Part shown: in pieces, positions 1 through 6,018 of the stretch | Numbering within the stretch: the first letter of the stretch is position 1 | Layout of the letters: each line of letters begins with the position of its first letter | Source of the DNA: Legionellaceae bacterium UBA6148 | GTDB taxonomy: Bacteria; Pseudomonadota; Gammaproteobacteria; Legionellales; Legionellaceae | Assembly: GCA_002423125.1 (NCBI GenBank) | Contig: DIUW01000047.1 | Coordinates: 1-6,664, forward strand | Direction of reading: 5' to 3' | DNA length: 6,664 nucleotides | Program-made: the position numbers and the translations under genes | The notes under the pieces: model-generated | The model's database searches: none | What the model saw: the letters and a program-made list of their open reading frames with translations, nothing else | Told to the model about the DNA's origin: nothing

Positions 1-549
1 AAATTAAAAAACTTGAGGATCGAGTGATAGTTTGTTTTTTTCTGTATTCGTTCTGCCGCTTGTTTTAGGTGTTCACTAGACAAGTGGGCATAACGCAATA
101 CCATTTCAAAACTTGACCAACCACCTAGTTGTTGCAGTTCCTGCAAACTTGTTCCATTTTGTACGTGCCAGCTTGCCCAAGTATGTCGTAAATCGTGCCA
201 CCGGAAATTTTCAATTCCAGCACGAATAAGTGCCTTATGCCATGCATGATTATTACAGCGAGTGACGGGATTACCTTTATATGTAAACACAAATCGGGTG
301 CTTGTCCTTTTGCATCTTTAAGATTTGCATGGCCTGAGAATTTAAAGGCACAGGAATAGCTTTTTTTGTTTTAGACTCATCCGGGTGAACGAGAGTATGA
401 CGTCGATCCAAATCAACGTCACACCATTTTAGTCCAGTGACATTTGATTCACGCAAACCAGTTGCAAGACTAAAACGAGCCATATCTTGTAGATGAGGAG
501 GTAATTCTGATAGTAATTGCTGCGACTCTTTATAAGTTAACCATTTAGA
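1..549 (-). pseudogene. Tyrosine recombinase (phage-type integrase), N-terminally truncated and frameshifted
   Basis: The minus strand encodes the catalytic half of a site-specific tyrosine recombinase, the DNA strand-exchange enzyme of prophages and genomic islands. Reading from 549, one frame gives WLTYKESQQLLSELPPHL, then the Arg-I box ATGLRESNVTGLKW and the lysine hairpin region ESKTKKAIPVPL. That frame ends near 277. From about 299 the homology continues in another frame: FVFTYKGNPVTR, then the H-x-x-R box WHDLRHTWASW, the GGW motif, and RYAHL with the probable tyrosine nucleophile. The shift near 296-301 equals one extra base or two missing bases, so all catalytic residues survive but in two frames. 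An in-frame TGA at 550-552 lies directly before the preserved part, and the N-terminal SAM-like DNA-binding domain is absent. No stop is seen before the left edge. A sequencing error could explain the frameshift but not the missing N-terminus. The family call is confident; the exact subfamily is unknown. Confidence 0.85.
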
Positions 550-550
550 T

Positions 551-721
551 CAGGAATATCCAAGCATATCTGAAGATATGTTGGACAATTTAAGTGATAG
601 TGAAATTAAAGATATTAAAATGTCACACGTTTATAATAAACGTTGGAAAGAAGTTGTTCGAATTAAACCAGCGCTTGATGAAAATATATTAGAGGGCTAT
701 GTGCAGGGCAACCGCATCTAA
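551..721 (+). pseudogene. C-terminal coding remnant of an unrecognised gene, cut by the IS end
   Basis: An open plus-strand frame with coding-like composition runs from about 551 (open from 536) to the TAA at 719-721, giving about 56 residues. It is acidic and hydrophilic, with pieces such as EYPSISEDMLDNL and VYNKRWKEVVRIKPALDEN. There is no plausible start with a ribosome binding site; the first ATG is at 578. The last codons, from 704 on, read into the sequence that looks like an IS terminus, so the natural C-terminus is probably lost. On the left it abuts the broken integrase, so both flanks are recombination junctions. I do not recognise the family. It may be spurious, but its amino-acid composition is more protein-like than that of the shadow frames around it. 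Confidence 0.4.
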
Positions 722-1530
722 ATTTTGAGCATCTCTTTGATTAGAGTAGTTCTAACATCGTCATCCATAGCGGCCATGTGCCGTTTACGTTTAACGCTGG
801 CATCAATGGAAGTGTTTTTCCGAATAATATTGAGTGCGATATGTCTAAATATTGCAAAATTTTCAGGCGCAGCATCTTTTCTAATCCTTGACTCATCCTC
901 TCGGAAGGTAACATCAAGCGTCCAATGAAGACTGTTTTCAACTCCCCAGTGCTTACGCGTAGCAGCTAACAATTTTTTTGGTGTTTCAAGACTTGATGTG
1001 ATGTAAAAACGAGTCTCTTGTGTTTTAAAGGCGACCCCTTCTCGAGTCGATTCAATCATCACTATTTGTGCAAGCTTTTTCCACTTCAAACCTGAAGGAA
1101 TGAGTTTCTTATATTGTTCGAAGTCTAAAACATAGGCTCTGCGTACTTCGATTCGACCATGCCCTGCATCAATATCCTAGTGAAAACCATAAGTCACATT
1201 TTTAAACGCGCTTTCTTTCGCCGTAGTGAAAAAACTTTTCACTTCTTCATGCAGGTTCCCCTGATTCCCTTTTAGGGCAAGGAGGTAATCACCCTTTTGC
1301 CTGATAATTTGGTCAGCAATTTCTCGCTGACAACCCATGGCATCGATACTCACTATGCAGCCTTTTATTTCCAGGCTACGCAGTAATTCCGGTATGGCGG
1401 TGATTTCATTACTTTTTTCTGCTGTTTTTTCCTGCCCTAAAACGACTCCATTGGCAGAGCTCCAAGCACTGACCATGTGAATGGGGGATTTTAGTCCGTC
1501 ATGACTTCCTCTAAGCGTCTTACCATCAAT
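704..1530 (-). mobile_element. ISAs1-family insertion sequence remnant (3' part of the element)
   Basis: This stretch carries the catalytic part of an ISAs1-type transposase. A CAGGGCAACCGCATCTAA-like terminus lies just outside its stop codon, at 704-721. ISAs1-family ends commonly begin with CAGGG, so this is a likely terminal inverted repeat (inference). The partner end, and the roughly 110 N-terminal transposase codons that should lie above 1530, are missing. In their place is the integrase fragment of the next gene. The element is therefore a one-ended, immobile remnant. No target-site duplication can be identified because only one end exists. Confidence 0.7.
718..1530 (-). pseudogene. 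ISAs1-family DDE transposase, N-terminally truncated with internal amber stop
   Basis: This is the catalytic core of a DDE transposase of the ISAs1 (H-repeat-associated) family. It would cut and join IS ends using a D-D-E metal-binding triad. The three acidic motifs are visible: IDGKTLRG at about 1530, VSIDAMGCQ with its Asp codon at 1344-1342, and WGVENSLHW near 950. The conserved stretches HMVSAWSSANGVVLGQ and EKSNEITAIPELL are also present. The reading frame is interrupted by TAG at 1177-1179. The same frame then continues as DIDAGHGRIEVRRAYVL up to the stop at 718-720, so this is a nonsense mutation and not a frameshift. The first ~110 residues of the family are absent, and the frame is instead continuous with an integrase fragment upstream. 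The ATG at 1089 is an internal methionine and not a real start. The product is almost certainly inactive. Confidence 0.85.
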
Positions 1531-2300
1531 CGGTGGAGTGAGCCCTTGTCCGTTTGGATCAAATAGACGAGTGAGTTCCTTGTACCTGCGCTGGGCGTAG
1601 GCATGTCTCAAGCCATGTAGTTTACAAACACCCATCAATTTTGCTTGTGCTTCATAGTGATGTAAATGTTGCTTATAAGTTCGCTCTTGAGGGATAAGTG
1701 AATGACCAGGTGGTACCAATCTGGCAACTTGATTCAACCATTGGCGCTGGTCATCGTTTGTGATATCAACCGTTCGGCCAATGCCGCCTTTTGTCCAACT
1801 GGGCTTGATAATGATTGTATTACCATCAATCGCATCCCTTACTGTGAATTTCATCGATTCCTCACTTGAAGGCCAAATAAGGCTTGGCCTTCAAGTGACA
1901 AGCGGATATAGGGATCTGTGCATTTCGTTAAATCGATTTGATGAATGGCCTTGTTTTGCGTAGGGGCGTAAGAGCGTTTATCAATATGATAGGCGGCGTT
2001 GTCTGGCTTGAGCAGGTTTGCGTTATCGAGCAGTCTTGCAGTCGTTCGTAATTTTGACATGTAATTTTTGATGGTGGCAGGGCTTTTGTTTTGTGATTTC
2101 CAATGCTCGACAAGAGCGAAGATATGCTTGGACTGAAAACCCTTCACATGGCCGACCTTGTAACCCAATTCATGTAAATCCTTGATGCAACGGAACAGCA
2201 TGTGGCGCATATCGGCTTGGCTTGCATAGGAGTGGCTTAGGTCTTGTTTGACCAATTGATTGATCGAAAATTTCGCGCTTCTTAATTTTGTCTTACTCAT
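1531..2300 (-). pseudogene. Integrase (Phage_int_SAM_2/Integrase_1-type tyrosine recombinase), frameshifted and 3'-truncated
   Basis: From the ATG at 2300 the minus strand encodes an N-terminal SAM-like integrase domain, including YASQADMRHMLFRC, HVKGFQSKHIFALVEHWK and SPATIKNYMSKLRTTARLL. The frame breaks near 1865 at SLEGQALFGLQ and resumes in another frame as EESMKFTVRDAIDG, continuing to HGLRHAYAQRRYKELT and DPNGQGLTPP. A single missing base restores FGL-Q-R-E-E-S-M-K-F. The shift therefore lands on or beside the arginine of the recombinase Arg-I motif. The HGLRH box is intact, but the segment with the final His/Trp and the tyrosine nucleophile is replaced by transposase sequence from about 1530. 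The family assignment (integrases with Pfam Phage_int_SAM_2 and Integrase_1 domains) comes from motif memory and no search was run. With the nucleophile missing the protein cannot be active. The start overlaps the stop of the upstream small ORF. Confidence 0.75.
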
Positions 2301-2460
2301 GCAAATACCACCAAAGTGTTGTACGTGATTTCAAACCCATTTCACGCATGACCATGCAGCTTGCTTCGTGATTTGAAAAGGCTTGTAACAAGTGATGGAG
2401 CTGGTGTTTTGCGTAAAGGTTCCGGTACGATTTCAATGATGAGCATCCGGCTTTTTTCAT
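2293..2460 (-). CDS. Small basic protein overlapping the integrase start; possibly the C-terminal part of a frameshifted gene
   Basis: From the ATG at 2460 the minus strand gives 55 residues, including SYRNLYAKHQLHHLLQAF and MREMGLKSRTTLWWYLHE. The TAA at 2293-2295 overlaps the integrase ATG (2300) by 8 bases, an arrangement that suggests translational coupling. No clear Shine-Dalgarno precedes the ATG. A longer frame just upstream, from a GTG near 2533, begins AQAKYHVLWTALPTLNN and contains GKYRYEKSRMLIIEI before it drifts into low-quality sequence. The two halves may be one gene of about 85 residues broken by a frameshift near 2425-2435. I do not know its function. Its position suggests a partner or regulator of the adjacent integrase. 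Confidence 0.45.
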   Translation of the reverse strand: MKKAGCSSLKSYRNLYAKHQLHHLLQAFSNHEASCMVMREMGLKSRTTLWWYLHE

Positions 2461-2519
2461 AACGGTATTTGCCCAGGGTGTTGTTTAGTGTTGGTAGAGC
2501 AGTCCACAAGACGTGGTAC

Positions 2520-2870
2520 TTGGCTTGCGCCACGAGGCTCAGTTCAGGGGCAAATCAGACGTTGGTGACAACGTAGATAGAGCCTTAAGTTACTGCGGTT
2601 TGTTTGGTGCTTGTCTCCTTATGGTTGGGATGATTAATAGGCGCAATGCATTTCAAATGAAAGGCAGCGCGACAATGGGTCAATACGAAAAACTATTGTG
2701 AGGTTCAAACTCCGATGGAATTTGCGGCTTGTTGGCTAAAGCCGAGTCCTGAAGAATCAGGTGATGTGTGCGGTTCCCGACTGAACGCCCCGTCATGAGG
2801 TTTGGGAATGATGGTGACTTTTGCGTAAGACCGTTGAAGGTTTCGCCGGATTTTCACCGGTTCATCAGTT
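2520..2870 (+). ncRNA. Structured-RNA-like stretch, possible group II intron 5' (domain I) remnant without an encoded RT
   Basis: This gene-free stretch has features of a folded RNA. A TTGCGCC resembling the GTGCG start of group II introns lies near 2524. A perfect 6-bp stem closed by a GTGA (GNRA-type) tetraloop spans 2559-2574 (ACGTTG-GTGA-CAACGT). The blocks ACTGCGG, GTCTCCTTATGG, GGCAGCG and TATTGTGAGGTTCAAAC recall domain I of bacterial group II introns. A stem CCTGA-AGAA-TCAGG follows near 2749-2762, inside AGCCG...CGGTT. I cannot fit a standard domain V with confidence, and no intron maturase/RT gene is present, so at best it is a deleted remnant. The class assignment rests on pattern memory only. 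Confidence 0.3.
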
Positions 2871-3018
2871 GCGCTTTAGAAAAGATTATCAAAACAAATC
2901 GTGTTTTTCAAGCTAATTTACGTGTTATTTTTAGGCGTATTTTGTTCATTCTCGTTGTGTTCGCCTGAAAAAGCGAGGTTAATGTGTTGAATCTATATTA
3001 AAATTTTGCAGCGCTGAA

Positions 3019-3053
3019 GCTGCGTCACTGCGGAAGAATCGCAGTGACGCAGC
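3019..3053. repeat. Perfect 14-bp inverted repeat (hairpin) with a 7-nt loop
   Basis: The arms GCTGCGTCACTGCG (3019-3032) and CGCAGTGACGCAGC (3040-3053) are perfect reverse complements around the loop GAAGAAT. Neither side has an immediate T-run: the plus side continues CGCTTAATCTTGC and the minus side has TTTT about 12 bases away. A standard intrinsic terminator is therefore only weakly supported. It could also be a protein-binding palindrome or the end of a degraded mobile element. Confidence 0.65.
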
Positions 3054-3135
3054 CGCTTAATCTTGCTTTTGAAGTGGAGAAATTAGGCGGAAGAGGACTC
3101 CAAAAAAAGTAGAACGCTCTTTAAAAAGCTATGGA

Positions 3136-3348
3136 ATGATGTTAGGATTTTTGTATTATAGCAACTTAAGCAGCGTTATTGTTGGTGTAGTTAGAGCTGG
3201 GGAGCGCTGCTGCGGGTCGTATTTAAAGTTTGATAAAGGACTAACGTGTGAGTACTGGAAACATAAGGACATACCATGGATTGCGTTCAAACGAAAACAT
3301 GCCTTTTTGTGGAGAGGCGCTTGCAAAGATTGCGTTTACCCTTCATGA
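3136..3348 (+). CDS. Hypothetical 70-aa Cys-containing ORF, weakly supported
   Basis: A 70-codon frame opens at ATG 3136 (a second ATG overlaps at 3133-3139). It has a hydrophobic N-terminus (MMLGFLYYSNLSSVIVGVV) and a C-terminal part rich in Cys, Trp and Lys, including CCGSYLKF, WKHKDIPWIAFKRKH and GACKDC. Three Cys-containing clusters could bind metal or form disulfides. There is no strong Shine-Dalgarno and I do not recognise a family. It may be a remnant or a chance ORF. It is listed because it is the only frame in the intergenic kilobase with protein-like composition. Confidence 0.2.
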   Translation: MMLGFLYYSNLSSVIVGVVRAGERCCGSYLKFDKGLTCEYWKHKDIPWIAFKRKHAFLWRGACKDCVYPS

Positions 3349-3355
3349 TTTTGAA

Positions 3356-3386
3356 TCAACGCTCAACGCTCAACGCTCAACGCTCA
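3356..3386. repeat. Heptanucleotide tandem repeat TCAACGC, about 4.4 copies
   Basis: Four exact head-to-tail copies of TCAACGC (3356-3383) are followed by a partial TCA. The array lies in non-coding DNA just after the weak ORF that ends at 3348, and about 200 bp before the ATG of the outer-membrane gene. Short exact arrays like this often vary in copy number by slippage. Confidence 0.9.
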
Positions 3387-3585
3387 GAACAATAGCGCAC
3401 TAAACCCTGCTCAATTACGCTGTTTATTTTATATTTTCTCAAAATTACACATTCGTGCGCGCCATTTTTTGTGAATTTCTCCACAGCCATTTTTTCATAC
3501 AACCTATAGGAAACCCGACGCAAAGCCTTGCTTTTACGCAGAGCACGAACGAAATACTCATTAATTACTACAGAAGGAAAGGGTC
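3387..3585 (+). promoter_or_regulatory. Upstream region of the barrel/target operon, with strong ribosome binding site
   Basis: This AT-rich, gene-free leader precedes the outer-membrane gene and must hold the operon promoter if the cluster is transcribed on its own. I see AT-rich -10-like hexamers (for example TATATT at 3430-3435) but no convincing paired -35 box, so no promoter is called. A small AAAGC-CTT-GCTTT hairpin lies near 3522-3534. The ribosome binding site is clear: AGAAGGA at 3572-3578, 7 bases before the ATG at 3586. Confidence 0.4.
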
Positions 3586-4341
3586 ATGAAGCAACAAGGA
3601 TTGTGGTTTGGAATAGGAGTGCTGGCACTGCAAAATCTTTATGCTGGCACGATGGGGGTTGTATCCGATTACTGGGGAACCAGTAAAAAAATTGCGACGG
3701 TGACCATGGGCCCTGATTTTGTGTATCAGGGTGGTTCTCAATCATTGACGTTAATTTCGCCGTTCCACAATACCTATGCTTCGAGTAAACAATGGAAGAC
3801 AGTCGGTGATTTTGGCGGGTTTGTGGGAGTAGAGCACGCTTTTCGCGATTGGTTAAGCATTCAAACCGGGATTGCGGGTTATGGCAATACGTCGATAGGG
3901 ATAACTGGCGATGTCTGGCAATTTGGCATCCCTGCATTTGATAATTTTACGTATCGCTATGAGATAAGCCACGGTCGCGTGATGTTGAGTAATAAGTTCC
4001 TTACGACATGGACTCGCTACCCAGGCCTGCTTCCTTACGTGAGTGTAGAATTAGGCGCCGCATTTAACCGAGCGAGCGGGTATCATGAAACGCCGACAAC
4101 GGCATTAGCCATACCGATGGCACCGTTTTCAAGCCACAGCCAAACGTCATTTAGTTGGGGACTGGGTGTGGGCGGAGATTATAATGTTAATGAACGTATT
4201 CGAGTGGGCATAGGTTATCAGATAGCGGACTTAGGCTCTGCCTCATTAGGAACCTCGCCAGCAGCAATGACCAATCAATCACTGGGAATATCCCATTTGT
4301 GGAGTAATCAGCTACGTTTTCAACTCAGTTATATTTTATAA
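3586..4341 (+). CDS. Secreted outer-membrane beta-barrel protein
   Basis: This 251-residue protein starts at ATG 3586 behind a strong AGAAGGA site. Residues 1-20 form a Sec signal peptide: Lys-2, a hydrophobic core WFGIGVLAL, and a likely cut after LYA. The mature part shows the alternating, aromatic and glycine-rich strands of a small outer-membrane barrel, for example VGDFGGFVGVEHAF, LSIQTGIAGYG, LLPYVSVELGAAFNR, FSWGLGVGGDYNVN and IRVGIGYQIADLG. It ends in a terminal strand LRFQLSYIL. The length suits an 8- to 10-stranded barrel. I cannot name the family; it resembles the OmpW/opacity-like porins common in Legionella. The stop is 9 bases from the next start, so it is almost certainly co-transcribed with the DGR target gene. 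A role in anchoring or accompanying that secreted protein is inference. Confidence 0.75.
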   Translation: MKQQGLWFGIGVLALQNLYAGTMGVVSDYWGTSKKIATVTMGPDFVYQGGSQSLTLISPFHNTYASSKQWKTVGDFGGFVGVEHAFRDWLSIQTGIAGYGNTSIGITGDVWQFGIPAFDNFTYRYEISHGRVMLSNKFLTTWTRYPGLLPYVSVELGAAFNRASGYHETPTTALAIPMAPFSSHSQTSFSWGLGVGGDYNVNERIRVGIGYQIADLGSASLGTSPAAMTNQSLGISHLWSNQLRFQLSYIL

Positions 4342-4350
4342 GGAAGAAGG

Positions 4351-5943
4351 ATGATGCGGATGAAATCGACCGGAAGAAAGGGGCTTATTGGGGTGGGAAT
4401 GTATTGCCTAATGGCAAACGTGCTGACGGCAGGAACGAACCCCATTACACTAACCTTTGTCGGAGGGAGCACCAGTTTTTCGGTGGGGAATCCCGGTAGC
4501 GCAAATTATTCGGCTTGTAGAGATGGCCGTGTTCCATCAGGCAATTTGCCGCTTTATTTTAATGACCTTGGCGGAGGAAGTTACGCCAGCCAAGTAACAA
4601 CGGGCGTCTCCGCTTGCACAGGCATCCCTAATGTATGCAGCGCACCGCTTTCTTTATCATCAGGAAACTGTTGTTGTTTAGAGCTGAGCTTAAGTGCCAA
4701 TAGCAGTTTAAGTGCGGGCAGTTACACCTTGATAGCAGCGGTAGGCACCGCACCGGACCCAACAAATCCCGTGTATGGAGGGAAAGCGCAGCCGCTGGCG
4801 GTGGAAGTTTCGAGCGGCCCGCTTCCCAGTGCCACTCTGGCCGTCACTAGCCCGTTAACCTTTCCCCTGGCATTATCAGTGAATTGCCAGCCCTCCTCGA
4901 GCAGCTGTCCTACGACCCGAAATGCGGCACTAACCGGTACGCCACGAAAAATCACCATCCAAAACACAGGAGGGAGTCCGGCTAATATTACGACAGTCAC
5001 CCCAAGTGGCTTGCCCACCGGCACAACACTGTCAGGATGCGGCAGCACAACACTTTCGCCAGGAGGTACTTGTGATATCACCGTTACACCAGGAGAAAAT
5101 GCAAGCACCAACTGTACAACGGGTATAGCGCCAACACCAGGCACCATCACTGTAAGCGCATCGAATGCAGCATCCGTCACGGCAACTGCCGAGGTTTTGA
5201 GTTATGGTTGCATTTATCAAGGTGGATTTATTTACGCAGTCAATGATGCAACCCCCGACACCGGGAGCATAGGTGGAAAAGTCGCTTCTCTCGTCGACCA
5301 GGCGGCGCCTTATATTGGCACTGGCCCTCAATTAACGAGTATTATTTGGAGCTCAAACGGGGATGGCTCTGCAAGTGGTAATGTAGATTACACCACTATT
5401 CTTGGTATCAATGAAATATCAACGACCCTAAGCCCATCGCCAACCACCCCGACCTACCCAGCAGGAACGCCTGCTTATACATCATGCAATGGTGATTCCG
5501 ATGGCGCATGCAATTCAAGCAATATTGTGTCTTACTATAACTTTAATCGAGTCAGCGGAGGAAGCGCGCCAACGCCGCTCACTTATTATGCTGCGGGCCT
5601 ATGTGAAGCAATCATTAATGGCTATTCAGACTGGTCTTTGCCGGCCATTTGCGAAATGGATGCGGTGAATGGTAGCGTATGTCCCTCAGGCGCACAAAGT
5701 ATGCTCGGTTCGCTTGGGTTCTTGATTGGAGACCCCGGTGCGGGAATACCAAGCACTTCGTGCAGTCCGCCCAGCTCAACGAATTGCCTTGCAGGCTACT
5801 ACTGGAGCTCTACCGAGAACTCGAGCAGTCCCCTGAACGTCGCGTGGTTCGAGTCCTTTAGTAGCGGCGGCAGCAGCTTCCAGGGCAACGCCAGTAAGGA
5901 CGAGCAGCGTGGGGTTCGGTGTGCGAGGGCTTTAACTATTTAA
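4351..5943 (+). CDS. Secreted Ig-like/DUF1566 (Lcl-type) protein, DGR variable target
   Basis: This is a 530-residue exported protein. A basic n-region with a hydrophobic stretch ends at LTA, giving a probable Sec signal peptide of about 27 residues with no canonical lipobox. Start choice is ambiguous: ATG at 4351, 4354 and 4360 all follow GGAAGAAGG at 4342-4350. Residues ~28-155 are Ser/Gly/Cys-rich and include a CCC cluster. Residues ~161-285 look like an Ig-like ASPM/SPD-2/Hydin-style domain (KITIQNTGGSPANITTV, LSPGGTCDITVTPG). Residues ~287-530 match the DUF1566/Lcl C-terminal domain: FIYAVNDATPDTG, YSDWSLPAICEMDAV (D427-W428), YYWSSTEN (483-490) and GVRCARAL (521-528). That fold is C-type-lectin-like and is a known DGR display scaffold. 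The last ~45 codons match a downstream AAC-rich template repeat. Residues 483, 493, 495, 497, 500, 502 and about 510-515 are diversified sites. The likely role is a surface or secreted binding protein with a variable ligand face; the ligand is unknown. Confidence 0.85.
   Translation: MMRMKSTGRKGLIGVGMYCLMANVLTAGTNPITLTFVGGSTSFSVGNPGSANYSACRDGRVPSGNLPLYFNDLGGGSYASQVTTGVSACTGIPNVCSAPLSLSSGNCCCLELSLSANSSLSAGSYTLIAAVGTAPDPTNPVYGGKAQPLAVEVSSGPLPSATLAVTSPLTFPLALSVNCQPSSSSCPTTRNAALTGTPRKITIQNTGGSPANITTVTPSGLPTGTTLSGCGSTTLSPGGTCDITVTPGENASTNCTTGIAPTPGTITVSASNAASVTATAEVLSYGCIYQGGFIYAVNDATPDTGSIGGKVASLVDQAAPYIGTGPQLTSIIWSSNGDGSASGNVDYTTILGINEISTTLSPSPTTPTYPAGTPAYTSCNGDSDGACNSSNIVSYYNFNRVSGGSAPTPLTYYAAGLCEAIINGYSDWSLPAICEMDAVNGSVCPSGAQSMLGSLGFLIGDPGAGIPSTSCSPPSSTNCLAGYYWSSTENSSSPLNVAWFESFSSGGSSFQGNASKDEQRGVRCARALTI
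5789..5910 (+). repeat. DGR variable repeat (VR) in the 3' end of the target gene
   Basis: The sequence from 5789 aligns to the template repeat at 6491 with a constant offset of 702 up to 5876. After a 3-base gap it continues more weakly to about 5907. Over the 88 ungapped positions I count 13 differences. Nine lie at template adenines: 5797, 5828, 5834, 5839, 5840, 5848, 5849, 5855 and 5876. Four lie elsewhere: 5808, 5824, 5859 and 5871. Template codons AAC, AAT, CAG and TAC become Y483, S493, L495, V497, F500 and S502, while the scaffold (WSSTEN, AW, E, SSGG) is kept. The changes put varied side chains on the lectin-like fold without stops. Confidence 0.88.
5904..5931 (+). promoter_or_regulatory. 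Candidate IMH-like GC-rich end of the VR
   Basis: The GC-rich tail of the VR encodes the invariant QRGVRCARA end of the domain. In characterised DGRs a GC-rich initiation-of-mutagenic-homing (IMH) site sits at exactly this place. The assignment rests on position and composition only. No matching IMH* copy is visible after the template repeat in this window. Confidence 0.35.
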
Positions 5944-5968
5944 CTATTGACCTATTTTCTTTTGACCT

Positions 5969-6005
5969 TGACCTTGTTGCGCCTCCAGGCGGCGAGGTCA
6001 TTTTT
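5969..6005 (+). promoter_or_regulatory. Hairpin with T-tract between target gene and avd (DGR VR-flanking hairpin or attenuator)
   Basis: TGACCT (5969-5974) pairs with AGGTCA (5995-6000). Inside it CGCC-TCCA-GGCG (5980-5991) forms a second stem with a 4-nt loop. TTTTT follows at 6001-6005. Two readings fit. A hairpin or cruciform just downstream of the VR is known in other DGRs to help target homing. Alternatively, stem plus T-run is an intrinsic terminator or attenuator that limits avd/TR transcription relative to the target gene. TGACCT is tandemly repeated (also at 5963-5968), allowing an alternative pairing. Confidence 0.55.
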
Positions 6006-6018
6006 CAGGACAATTAGC

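Noticed and set aside
2513..2701. 62-aa plus-strand ORF overlapping the small minus-strand gene
   Set aside because: It starts opposite a better-supported minus-strand frame and runs through the hairpin-rich stretch. It is better explained as RNA structure or chance.
2768..2968. 66-aa plus-strand ORF in the middle intergenic region
   Set aside because: It has no ribosome binding site, no recognisable motif and overlaps the structured-RNA-like region. The Phe/Ile/Arg-rich C-terminus is typical of chance AT-rich frames.
3356..3386. CRISPR array
   Set aside because: The 7-bp units are contiguous without spacers, so this is a simple tandem repeat.
3584..3937. 117-aa minus-strand frame under the barrel gene
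   Set aside because: It is a shadow of the sense gene, which has a signal peptide, a strong ribosome binding site and beta-strand pattern. The antisense product has no recognisable features.
4722..5180. 152-aa open frame on the minus strand inside the target gene
   Set aside because: It is antisense to the Ig-like region of the well-supported 530-aa gene, with no ribosome binding site and a low-complexity Val/Pro-rich product caused by the Ser/Thr/Gly-rich sense codons.
5947..6018. N-terminal extension of the Avd-like protein from a TTG start
   Set aside because: The added 24 residues are encoded across the hairpin and T-tract, have no ribosome binding site, and are absent from the usual family start. 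The ATG at 6019 has a well-spaced CAGGA.
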